A stretch of DNA of 64,000 nucleotides from Macrosoma leucophasiata (lineage: Eukaryota; Arthropoda; Insecta; Lepidoptera; Hedylidae). A program made the position numbers and the translations under genes. This document shows, one piece after another, positions 22,138 through 32,500 of this stretch. The stretch spans positions 17,219,501 to 17,283,500 of the forward strand of contig JAWQUS010000008.1 of NCBI GenBank assembly GCA_036365455.1, written 5' to 3'. Under the pieces are notes generated by a model that saw nothing but the letters and a program-made list of their open reading frames with translations, searched no databases and was not told the DNA's origin. The first letter of the stretch is position 1. Every line of letters begins with the position of its first letter.

Positions 22138-22429
22138 TACTTTTATATTAATCTACAAATTCAAAAATACAAAAATTGCATCCTGGTCTTCCTTACTATA
22201 CCAATATTTTTATTCTCAAAACTCACCACATTTCAGATAATCTCATCAAAGTTGAAACACAGTCTAAAAAAACCGTACGTGTTAGGTGGTTAAAATCAGA
22301 ATTATCGTTATATCATCCGATAAGGTCAAAGCTATAACCCATTTCGCGCGTCTCGACTGGAAATCGGATCGGTTGATATGAAAAAAGAGTCTTCAAATAT
22401 TGCCTGATAGATACTTATATCTTACATTT
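22138..22429. other. Unassigned stretch
   Basis: No recognised feature. Confidence 0.4.
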
Positions 22430-22575
22430 TTAAGGTTCCGTACCTAAAAGGTAAAAACGGGTTCCTTTTTAACCTTCCGCTCTGTCACCACCTCTGTCTG
22501 TCTATCACCAGTCTGTATCTTATAAACCGTAATAGCTAGAAGGCTGATTTTTTTACAAATTATGTAATTATTTCT
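22430..22575 (+). repeat. Conserved arthropod interspersed repeat, 5' part
   Basis: The wording ttaaggttccgtacctaaaa, then gtctgtctatcaccagtctg, then aaccgtaatagctagaaggc matches a very widespread insect repeat whose other end (cggaacc...gtccgactcgcacttg) is seen at 61930-62005. The superfamily is not certain to me. Confidence 0.6.
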
Positions 22576-22613
22576 GTTTTTATTGTTTTGTTTCTATCTG
22601 ATCGACTTAGACT

Positions 22614-22765
22614 TTAGCTGACCCGGCGATCTGAGTACCGCCTTAAAGTAGTACGAAATGTGTTAATGATTTGACAGGTGCGAACTATCTGTATGGGAAA
22701 ATGAAATTATTGTTTTTACTATTCTCCTTACATTTTCTTCGTATCTTCTCACTTTTTTAACATAA
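22614..22765 (-). mobile_element. Helitron, degraded copy
   Basis: Reverse orientation. The 3' end reads as the complement of tagctgacccggcg, followed by diverged versions of the gaactatttgtatgg and ttcttcgtat segments of the family at 37201. Confidence 0.65.
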
Positions 22766-22789
22766 TAATAATAAAAATACCGCATGAAG

Positions 22790-23140
22790 CAACATGCCAT
22801 GGCATGTTCACTCAGCTGTAATTGTACCGATAGTCGTAACGGTAAATGGACTTATAGCGAAGAGCTTCGACCTCCACCTAAGGAGGCTCTCGCTTGGAAG
22901 TTGGATCAAGGGCTTGGTACAGAAAGCGATACTCCTCGATACGGCACGTATTGTGAGATGGTTTCTCTCTCTGAGGCCCTAACCACCGACAGCTTGGACC
23001 CTGCTCCCGCTACCGGTGGCAACCTTTTTGTATTTTTTTATATATAATATGTTTTTTGTTTATTTTGCGTATGTATATGTAAAAAAGTATAAAATGTGAA
23101 TTTTAATAAATGAGTAGAATAATAAAAATATTAATGTATA
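22790..23140 (+). pseudogene. LINE C-terminal tail and 3' UTR
   Basis: One frame reads VIVPIVVTVNGLIAKSFD, then LRRLSLGSWIKGLVQKA, then LLDTARIVRWFLSL, close to the extreme C-terminus (VVPIVV..NGLI.K..D..LK.L.L........QKA.LL.TARIVR.FL.L) of a LINE polyprotein common in Lepidoptera. It is followed by a 3' UTR with gctcccgctaccggtggcaa and a T/AT-rich tail with aataaa-like signals. It has no RT core and is 5'-truncated. The family name is not certain. Confidence 0.65.
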
Positions 23141-23936
23141 AAAATAATCCTCCGCTAGAGGACTATGGGGTCGTCACGTCCCGATGCTTTTATAACTAGT
23201 GTGTTGTCAGCAAATAAAATCCAAGAATTGAACTGCATTAAATTCGCCTTATTTAAAATATACAGCCACATTCAGTGAAAAACGTAAAAGAAACGTTACC
23301 TATGTCATTTTTCTCCGAAATGTGAAACTAAAGTCTTAATTATTACAGTTCTGTGATCAGTGGCAAAGCGACAAAACGAGCAAAAAGTATCAACGCATCT
23401 GCATTTTAAAAAAATCGATACTTGCCTTCGTTTGAGAACCAGCTGTGTTATAGAAAAAGTTTTGCGGGCAGACACTTTTGTTATTTGAATAAAAATCTTT
23501 TAATTCACGTTCTGCATTTTTAGTAGATATTTTTATTATAGTACCTACTTAAGTAGATTTTTACTAGAGCATAACTCCGCGCTATGTCAGAAAGCTACTC
23601 CTGAAACGCTCAGTGCCCAGGTTTGCTTACCAGGACGCAGGTCAAGTGCTATGCGAAAGTATATCGCACCTTCAATAATATCCCTTACACATTTTCAAGT
23701 TATTTTTTTTTTTTCTAAACTGAGATATTAAGTGCTACGGAGAGTGGGAGAAAATTTACGCGGTTACTGTATTGGTACCTCTATCATACTCTCCCACGCG
23801 TCTCCGTTCTGGCTGCTACAAAGTCGAAATCAATGATGTGGTTATATCTTTCGAAAGCGAACTATATAAACGTTGTGCATTTAATGTTTCTGTCCTTACA
23901 TGACCAACACTTTATTTTAAAAAACATTAAAAAAAA
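23141..23936. other. Unassigned stretch
   Basis: No gene, RNA or defended repeat. A phrase 'gagagtgggag'/'ctctcccac' (23740-23805) gives a loose inverted pair. Confidence 0.4.
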
Positions 23937-23992
23937 ATGTTCCGACGAATTGATAAACTCCTCCTTTTTCCAAGTCGGTTAATAAATTGAAA
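23937..23992 (-). repeat. 'ccgactt...ggaggag' lepidopteran repeat end
   Basis: The complement reads ttaaccgacttggaaaaagg, then aggagtttatcaattcgtc, a well-known end of a common lepidopteran repeat. Confidence 0.6.
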
Positions 23993-24823
23993 CGGAAGCA
24001 TTCATATTTTTTTCAAAAAGAATTCTCAAAAAACTGCTTTATTCGAATTATGCATTTGTATTACTGAGGGTGCGACAGGTGTGCATTATTTAGTCATTCA
24101 GCAAAATTATAGTAAATTAATTGTGAGCGACTTTGCCATAAACTATTATTTAAAAACAATTTAGTCGGCTTGGGACGTTTTTTGCAAAGCAAGTAGTTTT
24201 TAGCAAATATGATTTCAGATCGTGACGCGTAATACATCGATTTCAGTGAAAAACCTACGCTCTTCAATAGAGATCCTAAAAACTGCCGAAGGGAGCTTGA
24301 ACTAGAGAATGTTTTAGCTTAAGCTTACATGTTCATGTCATGGCATTTTATCTTGTCTTCGAATAACAAGGATCACTGACCTACGTATTTTTTAGTCATA
24401 GCTTCCTACAATAATATAAGTAGGTAATATAAGCGCAACCATCGCTTCCAAAAAGTTTTTTTAAATACAATACAAAACCGCTTTATTCCCATGGAACTCG
24501 AATATCTGAAATTAAAATATACCTACAACCGACTTGGTAACTTCCTACTAGCCTCTAGTCTGATAAACGTGAAAAATCGGTAATGAACGCAAAGGAACAG
24601 ATTAAAGCTATTGCAATTACCACGTAGACTAGAAATGTCAAGGATAGAGATTCGTGGAAGGTGTTGGCGGAGGCCTTTGCGAATATCGTAATACCACAGT
24701 CTAAAGAAAACGAACGTGTATGTACTTATAATGTGGTAATACTACAAACAGTCAATCGACTTAATGTAAATGATTTCATATACTTTATTGTAAATAATAC
24801 TTTGACTGAAATAAAGACTTATT
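23993..24823. other. Unassigned stretch
   Basis: AT-rich, with no recognised feature. Confidence 0.4.
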
Positions 24824-24945
24824 AATGAACATCAATGTGCACTGCACGCTTGTTTGTAACTTTTATTACATAAAAAAATGGATTAGTATAAATATAGTAA
24901 TCAGCACAGTCATGTTCCGGCTAGATGGCATTGTATGGCTTATTT
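24824..24945 (-). repeat. Dispersed 'A' repeat, internally deleted
   Basis: The 5' part of the family is present in reverse (acatcaatgtgcactgcacg, then the acaaacaagcg complement). After the T-run a second piece carries catgttccggctagatggca. Confidence 0.55.
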
Positions 24946-25480
24946 TTTGAGGCAAAACAATTTAGCCCACATTCCCGGAGGAAGTACATCTATTAAGTGA
25001 CTTCCGTTTTTTGTGCGAATGTCTGTTGGTCGTCTCTTACTATTTATGTGAAATTCGTAATTGTTTGCCATCATTACATAAAAAACGAGTTGCGTTCCGG
25101 GAGTGCTCGCAGGAGTGAAAAATTTAATAATAACGTTGTGCATTCTTGACCACCGCCCGAATCACCGCCTCCACAAAATGTTAAAGACAGTCTCATGCCG
25201 TCCGAAACTGTTTGGAGTACGTCAGGAGTAGGTATATATGACAGGTAGTGAGTGACAACTGTGACAAGAAAGGATTATTTTCGGCGCAAATCTGTGTGTG
25301 CTCGCATTATGTGCTTTGCCCAGTGGCAAATGAAACTGAAATGTAATAACGATTGTTATAAGCTGATGGGACAGGACGATATAAAGTTTCACTGTCGATG
25401 TATATTTTGGATAATGTGCTAGGTAACTAAATTCTTACAAAGTTATTCTACCGAAATATTATACAAATTAAATATATATT
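24946..25480. other. Unassigned stretch
   Basis: No recognised feature. Confidence 0.4.
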
Positions 25481-25765
25481 TTTTTATATTTTGGAAGTGG
25501 CAAACAAGAATGAAGTTTACATTGATGTTAAGAGATGACTGCAGCCTATAGACACCCACACAAAGACCGAGGTCAAAATGCAGATGCGTTACCACTCCTG
25601 AGGCCTAAGGTGTTATGCCTCTGTGCCGGAAATTACAGGCCGTACATTACCACCTGACCGGAACACGATAGTGCTGAACACTACCATTTAGCGGCAAGTA
25701 TATTAAGTAATGCGGTGGTGCCTACGCCTGCGATGTCCGTCACTGGAGCTTTACCACCAGTGAAG
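25481..25765 (+). repeat. Dispersed 'A' repeat, full length
   Basis: One of the two best copies in the window, from the T-run and ggaagtggcaaacaagaatg to ctttaccaccagt. It contains the cctatagacacccacacaaa segment. Confidence 0.82.
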
Positions 25766-26153
25766 ATTTATAAGTGAGTAGCTATTTTGCAAGGAATTAT
25801 TGATTCTTACATTATACCTATCTGACTAGAGTCAACTATTTTAATATAGGTACCTGTAATGGACAAAGACCGTTCGTTTTATTTGCTCGTCAACAATCAC
25901 TACTTCAATCACTTTAGTGAATTGTTTTTAATGTAGGTACTAACTACCTACTAGTACACCCAAATTGGGTTTTGAAAAAAAAAATGCGATAAATAGATAG
26001 ATTATATGTATATACCTAAGTTTTATAACAAAACTATTTTTTTTTTGCAATAATTCATAAGTTATATCAAAATAAAAATAAGTTTTTGATTTTTAAGTTT
26101 TGATCTAATTAATTCTGTTGACATTGATATAAAAACACGAATTTATATTGAAA
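25766..26153. other. Unassigned AT-rich stretch
   Basis: Lies directly upstream of a THAP exon relic. No promoter motif could be defended. Confidence 0.4.
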
Positions 26154-26330
26154 ATGTCGAATCTTAAAAGTTATCGTTCTTGTTTTGTACTATTATGTAC
26201 GAATACTACAAAAACAAATGTTTTTAAATGTTCCCCAAGATGAAAAACGTCGAAATAAATGGTTTCAAGCAGTGCACCGTGATAATCCAAAAACAAAATC
26301 AATTTTTTTTGTTGTGAAGATCATTTCGAT
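26154..26330 (+). pseudogene. THAP-domain exon with splice donor, frameshifted
   Basis: From the ATG the frame reads MSNLKSYRSCFVLLCTNT, with the C-x4-C of a THAP domain. After a shift near 26225 it reads FLNVPQDEKRRNKWFQAV, containing the invariant proline and tryptophan. After loss of one T in a T-run near 26306 it reads FFCCEDHFD, the closing C-x2-H. It ends directly at gtaagt (26331), a consensus splice donor. Order and spacing fit a complete THAP C2CH module with two frameshifts. Similar THAP first exons are abundant in lepidopteran genomes, some in transposon-derived genes. No downstream exon was found. Confidence 0.72.
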
Positions 26331-26369
26331 GTAAGTACGAGAATTTCATAACATTATTTTTATTACTTA

Positions 26370-26927
26370 CTAGCTATGCCCGCGACTTTGTCCACGTGAG
26401 AAAAAATATGATTGTTCAGTATTTACCCGGATGAAGTCGTGGCCGCTACGCTAGTATAAAAGTAGCCTAAGTTACTCCTAATATTACATCAGCTACCTAC
26501 CTGTGGGAGTCCCGTCAAAGTTGGATACACTCCAATTCTACTTATTTGTATGTAGGTATTTATGTATGTATGATGTACGGAGATAAAAGTAGCCTAAATT
26601 ACTCCTTATTACATCAGCTACCTACCCGTGGAAGTTCCGTCAAAGTTGGATACACTCCAATTCTACTTATTTGTATGTAGGTATGTATGTATGTATGATG
26701 TATGGAGATAAAAGTAGCCTAAGTTACTCCTTATCGCATCAGTTATCTGCCAGTGAAAGTCTGGTCAAAATCGGTCCAGCCGTTCCATAGATTAGCCTCG
26801 CCAAACAGGCAGACAGACACACAATATATGTACCGTGTATACATACATATACGTTTAGTAAAAAGCGGTTATTTTAATATTACAAACAGACACTCCATTT
26901 TTATTTATTTGTAGAGATATGTATAGA
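26370..26927 (-). mobile_element. Helitron, 558 bp, with internal tandem duplication
   Basis: On the minus strand TC at 26927 follows A and CTAG at 26370 precedes T. The 3' part reads as the complement of agctatgcccgcgactttg, and the 5' part as that of ttacaaacagacactccatt. The inner sequence has aaaagtagcctaagttactc and aatcggtccagccgttccat, wording I know from an abundant lepidopteran Helitron-type repeat. A related copy with a MITE inserted lies at about 60330-60706. Confidence 0.8.
26456..26745 (+). repeat. About 120-bp tandem duplication, 2.4 units
   Basis: The unit begins ataaaagtagcctaagttac and includes gtcaaagttggatacactcc and a gtatgtatgtatgatgta run. It is repeated from about 26456, 26582 and 26706 inside the Helitron. 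Confidence 0.88.
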
Positions 26928-27816
26928 TTAAACTTACTTACTTACTTTCGAACTTAAGCAGAATTAAACCGAACATCATTTGTCAAAAAATTGGTTGTCA
27001 TAAAAGGCTGATTGGTCTGTGTCATAAATATATCAACATCAGGAATATTATCAGACCTTGCCTTTATAAATCCTTTGTCACACATACCTACACGAACAAA
27101 CTTTTTAGCAATTTCGATTATTGTCAAGTCACATGTAGGTTGTTGCCGTAAACGCTGTACTATTCTTGAACAGCTATAACATTATGACGTCACAATTAGG
27201 GGTAACCAATCGTGGCGCGTTCATAGTCACGTGATTTTTATTTAAATTTTATCAACTTTTAATTGCTGATAATTAAATGAAAAAACATGTTTTTTTCAGT
27301 TTTTCGCATGACACATCAATATATTTAATAACGAAGTTTTATAAAACATAAAAAGAAACAATACATTTTTTATTTTCAAATTCCCAATTATCAAAAGATA
27401 CCTTGCTATCTTGTTATTAATCTAAATCTTTTCACGATGAAGCACGATGTTCATTATCTCGAATTTAATATTAAAAAATAGCCTGAATAGCTTCCTAGAC
27501 TGAGACGTGAAAGTTGCCGCCGATAAATAAATATTACTAAGCTTTTTAAGTTCTCAGCTCGCTGCTAAAATGTTACAAAGTGAAGTAAAACTTTAAGCCA
27601 ACTTTGACTTAGTGTTAAAGAGAAAAAGTACGTGATGCATCAATTCTATAACTGCAGTTTAATCTCGTTTATATGTGATAAGAAAAATTTTATCTATTGA
27701 AATCCATATATTCGGAATTGTTCCAATGGATGCGCTGTACCAATATCAATTTGAGGTTGTTATACATACGAAAAACAATTGTTCTAGTTATAATAGAATA
27801 TGTATTTTTCGGCGCA
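26928..27816. other. Unassigned stretch
   Basis: No recognised gene or repeat. Confidence 0.4.
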
Positions 27817-27905
27817 CATAACTTGACGCCTGTAATCCCCGAAGGGGTAGTCAGAGGTAAATGCATGCATTGAAGCATACTTCGAGGTACTAGGGAATTT
27901 CCTAT
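27817..27905 (-). mobile_element. tRNA-like SINE, internally deleted fragment
   Basis: The tail hairpin cctgtaatccccgaaggggt and the next 40 bp are present, then it skips to the cgaggtactagggaatttcc segment. The head is not recognisable. Confidence 0.7.
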
Positions 27906-28608
27906 CTATCAACCCCAGCCTGACTATACAATGCAGGAGCCCATCGTAGCACTAGAGGGTTACATTAACATGATTACCTACTGACGCAGTTAGCGCATGC
28001 CCGAAACCAAAATTTGCTATGTAGGTATGTTCCTAGAGAAGTATAGGAAGGGAAGAAGTATGAGAGGATTTCGTCAAATCCTAACGCGGAAGGAATCATG
28101 CACGTATGAAGTCGCAGTTTCAGAGTGATTTTTCTAAAGAAGAAGTTGGGAAAAGATTAGAATACAAAGTCAGAAATGTTTAGCGATCATCCCTCTTGGG
28201 AATCCCATAAATGATTCGAAGTGTATTTTTAGAAAGTTAAAGTGCTCCAATAATCACACTGCTCCAATTTCAAATAAAACAGAAATAATATCTCTAAAAG
28301 AACTTAGTTAATCTAAATGTAAGTGATAGCGAACCCAACCTCCCTAACGCATTTAAAATGACCCAACAAATTCAATAATGTAACAGTCTCGGATTAAGAA
28401 AAACGGATTCGCCATTTGAAAACTGGGCTCGCAGGGATCCTAATATTTTGACCTTGAGTTCAGATAATCGACTGTGACCTTGAAGGCTCAATACTGCACG
28501 TTTTAGGTCTAGATATAAAAGTGTATGAGTAGGTATTATAGGATACTACAGTTCACGTCAGATCTTATGAAATAAAGCAGTTATTTCAACGTATAGAAGG
28601 AGAGATAC
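27906..28608. other. Unassigned stretch
   Basis: Nothing defended. Confidence 0.4.
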
Positions 28609-29331
28609 TGAACCCTCCGAGTACCTTTAGCCCTGTAACGCTAGAAATTTTTGTAAGGATGAATCATAACATGCTAAATACAAAAACGATCGCCTGGCAA
28701 TGATCAACCCGTCACGTCATCTGGATTTCTGATGCGAAAAGTTACTTCCATATATTCGATTGCGACCATTTATGTTGCGATTTAAAGTTTAATTTTTGTG
28801 TGTTTGGATATTTAAAGAAGATCACGATTTGTTTACTGCAAATGAGAGACCCAATAGCAGGCTAATTGATGTACAATTTACATTACATGATACGCTCGAT
28901 ACATAATAAAATAATAATAATAATGCAACTCATTATACGTCCCACTGCTGGGCACGAGTCTCTCCCCTTTTTGGGGGGAGGCCTGGAGCTTACTCCACCA
29001 CGCTGCTCCAATGCGGATTGGTGGAGGTGGGTGGGTTAGTGGCCAACCCGCTCGATACATAATTTATTGAATTCGTCTTAACAATTTCATCGTCATGGTA
29101 ACACATTTTCGTTGTTATGGAAACACCACTACAAATATAAATAAGACGCAACAATTATGGTCGAAAAACTGTGCCTGCCAGATCTAAAATATGAAAGTAA
29201 CTTTTCTCATCAGAAATACAGATGACGTGACGGGCTGATCCTTGCCAGGCGATGGCTATCTTACTAAGCATATTATGACTCATACCTACAAAAAATTCTA
29301 AGCTTACAGGCATTCCGATACTCGAAGGGTT
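28609..29331. mobile_element. Foldback element with a LINE tail in the loop
   Basis: The left arm (28609-28757) and right arm (about 29190-29331) are inverted copies with scattered mismatches. They share gatcgcctggcaatgatcaa, cgtcacgtcatctggatttc and aaaagttacttccatat. The roughly 430-bp loop includes a LINE 3' tail at 28915-29062. No coding sequence is present. Confidence 0.8.
28915..29062 (-). mobile_element. RTE-like LINE 3' tail with TTA-type tail
   Basis: On the minus strand it runs through ccaatccgcattggagcagc, gtggtggagtaagctccagg and cgtgcccagcagtgggacgt into an (ATT)n tail. This is the standard 3' end of an abundant lepidopteran LINE. An opposite-strand copy is at 35822-35985. Confidence 0.75.
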
Positions 29332-29504
29332 CACTAGCTCTTAGACCAATAAGTCTAGACGTAATAAATAACAGATTTTTACGAAAAATAATACATCTTT
29401 TGTAAGATGAGAGTATACTTTTACACAGTTCTTTATCTTTGTCAATAAGATATCAATGAAACAGTTGAAGTAAGGGTGCAGGCTTCAATGCATTATGTAA
29501 TCTC

Positions 29505-29610
29505 ATCATCATCATCATAACTACAGCCGAAAGACTCTACCACTGGACAAAAGCCTCTCGCAAATATATTTGAAAAATCCAGTTGGGGTCGCTCACGCGA
29601 TAGTTTTATC
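29505..29610 (-). mobile_element. LINE 3' tail with (GAT)n
   Basis: The catcatcatcatcataactac run with gactctaccactggacaaaa matches the reverse of the 'ggacgtctttcggctg(atgatg)n' class of LINE tail. A related tail is at 48386. It is diverged. Confidence 0.5.
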
Positions 29611-29918
29611 GCCACGGTGACCCATCCAGAACACGTGGACCTACTTTTTACCTTACTATCCTACCTATCTACCCCAGTAGCACTTGAGTAATTAGTAAAT
29701 TGAGACACATAAACATATCGGCTCTTAGGAGTGCCTAGTCTAGGTCGACCATTGGTTTAAAACAGAAATGTTTAAATGTTTATTTGTTTATATGTTTAAA
29801 TCTTTACCAAAGGATGCTCGACCACAAAGGTCACCTTATGTGGTTGTATTAAATGCTGCATTTGATTGATTTTGTATAACCGCAGAGTTCCCGGTCTTAA
29901 CGTGATCACGTTACCCTT
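29611..29918. other. Unassigned stretch
   Basis: Short overlapping repeats of aaatgtttatttgtttatat occur near 29768-29800. Confidence 0.4.
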
Positions 29919-30109
29919 CAGCAAAACGGTGCAAACTTATTTTTCTTACCCAGAGCATTCAATAGCAGCGTGTGACTTGAATAAGAACCTGTAAAAGTTT
30001 CTTTGAAATGCATCCTGACCCTATATATAAATCAGAATAGCGCGACGCGATGCTAAGTGTAACAGTTAAAAGACGTCCAGAGAAGTGTCTCGTTAGACAC
30101 AGAGGCATA
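29919..30109 (+). repeat. Left half of an interspersed repeat split by an insertion
   Basis: It matches 33262 to about 33530 with gaps (cagcaaaacggtgcaaactt, gcgtgtgacttgaata, gtaacagttaaaagacg and so on). The similarity resumes at 32608 after the 2.5-kb element, ending in catagttagagataggcacc. Confidence 0.75.
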
Positions 30110-30253
30110 TTCAATGCCGTCTCTTCCATAAGGGCACTCGGGGCCAGGGCCCCCATCCTCAGAGGGCCCCGAAGGACCGACAATTTCTCTCACATAAATA
30201 TTACGCACGGGTGCATTATACGGTTGTACCTAACTGCTTTTCTCGGTGCACGA

Positions 30254-30275
30254 ACGTCGATCATTTGATCGACGT
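30254..30275. repeat. Perfect 10-bp hairpin
   Basis: acgtcgatca, tt, tgatcgacgt, within the 2.5-kb element and just before a Helitron terminus. Confidence 0.85.
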
Positions 30276-30281
30276 GATAAT

Positions 30282-30330
30282 CTAGCTTTGCTCACGGCTT
30301 CGCTCGCGTGGAATTTAGTTTGCCACATTA
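30282..30330 (-). mobile_element. Helitron 3' end fragment
   Basis: The complement ends in cgcgagcgaagccgtgagca and then a CTAG-type end, typical of a Helitron terminus. The body is not recognisable. Confidence 0.5.
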
Positions 30331-30579
30331 AGTGACGGATTATTTTAAATATATACCTATTTATTTAGCTACTCGTACATCATGTACCGTAATAATTTTT
30401 TACTATGTATTCTGTCAATTTACTTGTTGTGAAAGACAAAGTTTATCTACATGAAATACTTAAGCGACAAATGTAGGTATTGATTTGAGTTTGATAAATA
30501 TACTAAAATGTGCATTGTAAAATAGTATCTCATTCAATTAAATTTATTCACAATTTTGATCATAATGACTTCCACATAA

Positions 30580-30686
30580 AAGGTACCCAGCAAGACATAT
30601 TGCACATCGAGGCCTACGAAGGAGACAATCAGCTAGTTTCGTATTTCCTAGGCGTTATCTCTGCTGCACACTGCCTAGCACGTAAG
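30580..30686 (+). pseudogene. Possible serine-protease exon fragment
   Basis: One frame reads LHIEAYEGDNQLVSYFLG, then VISAAHCLA, and is followed by gtaagc at 30681, a good splice donor. The AAHC matches the catalytic-histidine motif of trypsin-like proteases, and a segment like AYEGDN..LSYFLGV.IS often precedes it in insect proteases. The usual residues between IS and AAHC are missing, so this would be a deleted fragment. Evidence is short and could be chance. Confidence 0.3.
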
Positions 30687-30701
30687 CACTGACAGTCCAG
30701 T

Positions 30702-32099
30702 CAGAGAATATGTAATAATACTTACTACCTATAGAATGGACACTTCGACATCCCGCCCATTTTCTCCGCCTCACCCAACCACCTCCCCTCTTATGGGCGA
30801 CGGTTGGTATTCTACAGCGAGGTTGCAAGCGGCCTAGTTTTGATACATTTTTAATTCAATATATTATTTATTTACATAAAAATGGTGGTTGTAACGCTAT
30901 TGTGTTTGATGGTAATATACGGTGACAGAGCTCCAATGAACGAGCTCGAAAGCGTGAATACCTACATGTTACCTATTTGACCTGCCCGTAAGTGGTTATC
31001 GGTTTTCTCTAATGTAAACCGTTATCATGTTCTGGGTAGGTTATGCACTGTGGTAGAGCTTCAGTGATAGGGCCCCAAGGCGTACGAGCACCACCGCATT
31101 TCCCAATTTACATTTCCCTAAATGGAACTTAACGATAATACTATATAAGTAATGTGGGTGTCAATGTCAGGGTAAAAATAGTTATCACCTCAACGATGAC
31201 GATGATTATTATTAAATTATTTTTTTTCCAAATTGTGATATCGGTTTCAATTTCGAGGTTTCATGTGGTGCTGATTAAGAAAATTGCGTTTTCAGATCCA
31301 AGATAGCGGACAGATTTCTTTTTCAAAATATGATATGGGTATCAATTTTGAGATTTCTTGGGGTGCTGATTACGAAAATGACATCTTTTTTGAGATCCAA
31401 GATGGCGAATAGATTTTTTTTCAAAATATGATATGTGTATCCATTTTGAGGTTTCTTGTGGTGCTGACTACGAAAATGGTATGCGATATGAAAAATGATG
31501 ACATTTCCGTAATCAGCACCCCAAGAAACCTCGAAATTGACAACCTAGATTAAAAAATAAAAACTCTAAATTTATACCCATATTATAATAATATATTGAA
31601 AGAAAAAGTTTTACCACCGTCTTGGATCTGAATAATAACTATCTAATCATATTATCGTTGGGTAACATTTAGGGAAATGTAAATTGGGAAATGCGGTGGT
31701 GCTCGTACGCCTTGGAGCTCCATCACTGAAGCTCTACCACAGTATATAACCTACCCAACACATAATAACGGTTTACATTGGAGAAAACCGATAACCACTT
31801 ACTGGTAGGTCAAATAGGTAACATGTAGCTGTTCACGCTTTTGAGCTCGTTCATTGCACCTCTATCACCATTATTACCATCGATGGTAATAACCATCGAA
31901 CACAATAGCGTTACAACCACCATTTTAATGTTAATAAATAATATATTGAATTTAAAATGTATCAAAAATAGGCCGCTCGCAACCTCGCTGTAGAATACCA
32001 ACCGTCGCCCATAAGAGGGGTGGAGGGTGGGTGAGGCGGGGAAATCGGGCAGGACGTCGAAGTGTAAACTCTATACGTAGTATTATTACATATTCTCTG
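30702..32099. repeat. 1.4-kb foldback (long hairpin)
   Basis: The left arm from cagagaatatgtaataatac matches, in reverse complement, the right arm ending gtattattacatattctctg. Long stretches pair: the segment around cctcttatgggcgacggttg, ggtggttgtaacgctattgtg and caccaccgcatttcccaatt. Arms are about 700 bp and close near 31470, with indels toward the middle. Parts of the arms derive from the A repeat family. A transcript through this would form a long imperfect hairpin RNA. Confidence 0.85.
31225..31480 (+). repeat. About 100-bp tandem repeats in the foldback's left arm
   Basis: Three imperfect units share ttttttcaaaatatgatatg, ggtttcttgtggtgctga and gatccaagatggcgaa. The right arm has only about one unit, so amplification happened after the foldback formed, or the right arm lost units. 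Confidence 0.8.
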
Positions 32100-32344
32100 C
32101 CTATCTGTTGACCCGACCTGTTAATAAAATTCATGCCAAATTTGAAGTAAATCCATGCAGTATTTTTTAGTTTAGCCCGAACATATAGGCAAACAGACAA
32201 AAATCTAAAAATTGTATTTTTGGCTTCGATATCAATTGTAAATCACGCCTCAAAAAATCTTTTAAAAATATTCAATGTATAGTTGTATGTAACCTATACA
32301 TTGAAATGAGATAGATCGAGATTACCACATAGCATGGTAGGGAT

Positions 32345-32410
32345 GGGACTCGTGGTCAGCAGTGGGACGTAACAAGGGTTGTTGCCATGTTACGTCCAAC
32401 TCTTGTTACG
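32345..32410 (+). mobile_element. LINE 3' tail fragment
   Basis: The ggtcagcagtgggacgtaac segment resembles the 'cagcagtgggacgt' tail seen at 35940, followed by a near repeat of ttgttacgtc. Confidence 0.4.
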
Positions 32411-32500
32411 TCGTTGGGTGCGTGTGTGTGTGTGTGTGTAGGTATGTGAATGTGAGTCCATGTATGCATGAGTGATTGTGTGTAGTGTGTGTGTAATAAA
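32411..32500 (+). repeat. GT-rich microsatellite
   Basis: A (GT)n run at 32421-32438 is followed by degenerate TG-rich sequence to about 32490. Confidence 0.85.
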
